In this document: piece by piece, positions 63,811-64,000 of the stretch
Numbering within the stretch: position 1 is the stretch's first letter
Layout of the letters: each line of letters opens with the position of its first letter
Origin: Billgrantia azerbaijanica
Lineage (GTDB): Bacteria; Pseudomonadota; Gammaproteobacteria; Pseudomonadales; Halomonadaceae
DNA: 64,000 bases
Reading direction: 5' to 3'
NCBI GenBank assembly: GCA_004551485.1
Contig: SBLD01000008.1
Span: forward strand, 113,825 to 177,824
Position numbers and translations under genes: made by a program
The notes under the pieces: generated by a model
The model's database searches: none
Told to the model about the DNA's origin: nothing
The model's input: only the letters and a program-made list of their open reading frames with translations

Positions 63811-64000
63811 CTTGTTTGCCTCTTGCAATACCCGTCGGCCCATCGACGGGGTCCCAGGAAAGGTGGTGGCTATCATATCGGGCCACGGCCACTCTTGCAT
63901 CGGCTGTCCGCGGTCGCACGAGTTATCGTCAAATCTGGTGGATGGCGGTCAGGCCGCATTCCTGTCTGACTGATCGGTTACCTGCTCTCCGTCCTGAAAC
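63811..64000. other. Right window edge, no gene recognised
   Basis: The last 190 nt hold no convincing coding sequence or RNA. The promoter of the L,D-transpeptidase should lie here. Confidence 0.4.

Overview
The window reads as chromosomal DNA of a high-GC gammaproteobacterium, most likely a member of the Halomonadaceae (Halomonas/Chromohalobacter type). This is inferred from gene order and protein character: sdhCDAB-sucAB divergent from gltA, a tRNA-Glu/tRNA-Ala pair next to gltX, a smo-type polyol operon, and TRAP transport. No species can be named from the sequence alone. Coding density is high. Nearly all long frames opposite the listed genes are GC-driven shadows.

Layout. 1-8.4 kb: TCA block, with sdhC-sdhD-sdhA-sdhB-sucA-sucB on the minus strand (sucB cut by the window edge) and gltA divergent behind a clear sigma-70 promoter. 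8.4-13.4 kb: a hydroxyacid dehydrogenase, a non-coding stretch with DnaA-box and GATC-rich AT-rich features resembling a replication origin, tRNA-Glu and tRNA-Ala, gltX, an XRE regulator, a lipoprotein and a DksA-like zinc-finger protein. 13.5-16.3 kb: a decayed integrative element abutting dusA. It holds an orphan hicB behind a perfect palindrome, a deleted second hicB, a umuC 3' remnant with an amber codon, an intact solitary HsdR_N-type nuclease, an integrase N-terminal remnant and a LexA-type box.

16.2-30.2 kb: dusA, a PLP aminotransferase, an AstE/aspartoacylase-family hydrolase, and a TetR regulator beside an RND efflux system (adaptor, pump and separately promoted TolC-type channel). 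A shared TTACATNCAT motif lies upstream of tetR, the adaptor and the channel, so the three probably form one local regulon. Then come an alpha/beta hydrolase, a fructosamine-kinase-family protein, a fasciclin protein and a NIF3-like protein. 30.4-33.3 kb: a TRAP transporter (dctP-dctQ-dctM) with a strong intercistronic hairpin.

33.7-47.5 kb: an eleven-gene minus-strand sugar-alcohol operon plus its SorC-family regulator. ABC uptake genes (smoE, F, G, K), a HAD phosphatase, sorbitol dehydrogenase, a P-loop kinase, a mannitol-type dehydrogenase and xylulokinase are followed by transaldolase and transketolase. Polyols would be imported, oxidised to ketoses, phosphorylated and passed to the pentose-phosphate pathway by one transcript. 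47.6-51.8 kb: two Nudix genes and an apparent operon of NudL-like, 2OG-Fe(II) oxygenase, PAS histidine kinase and FixJ-type regulator, followed by a 139-bp MITE with a perfect 5-bp target duplication.

52-62.6 kb: a porin and a copper/silver module. cusC-cusB-cusA lies next to an operon of cupredoxin, response regulator and sensor kinase. Both are preceded by near-identical direct-repeat boxes (CTGAAT repeated at 11 bp), which implies autoregulated copper sensing that also drives efflux. CusB carries a C-terminal CusF-like domain and a Met/His tail. The window ends with an L,D-transpeptidase.
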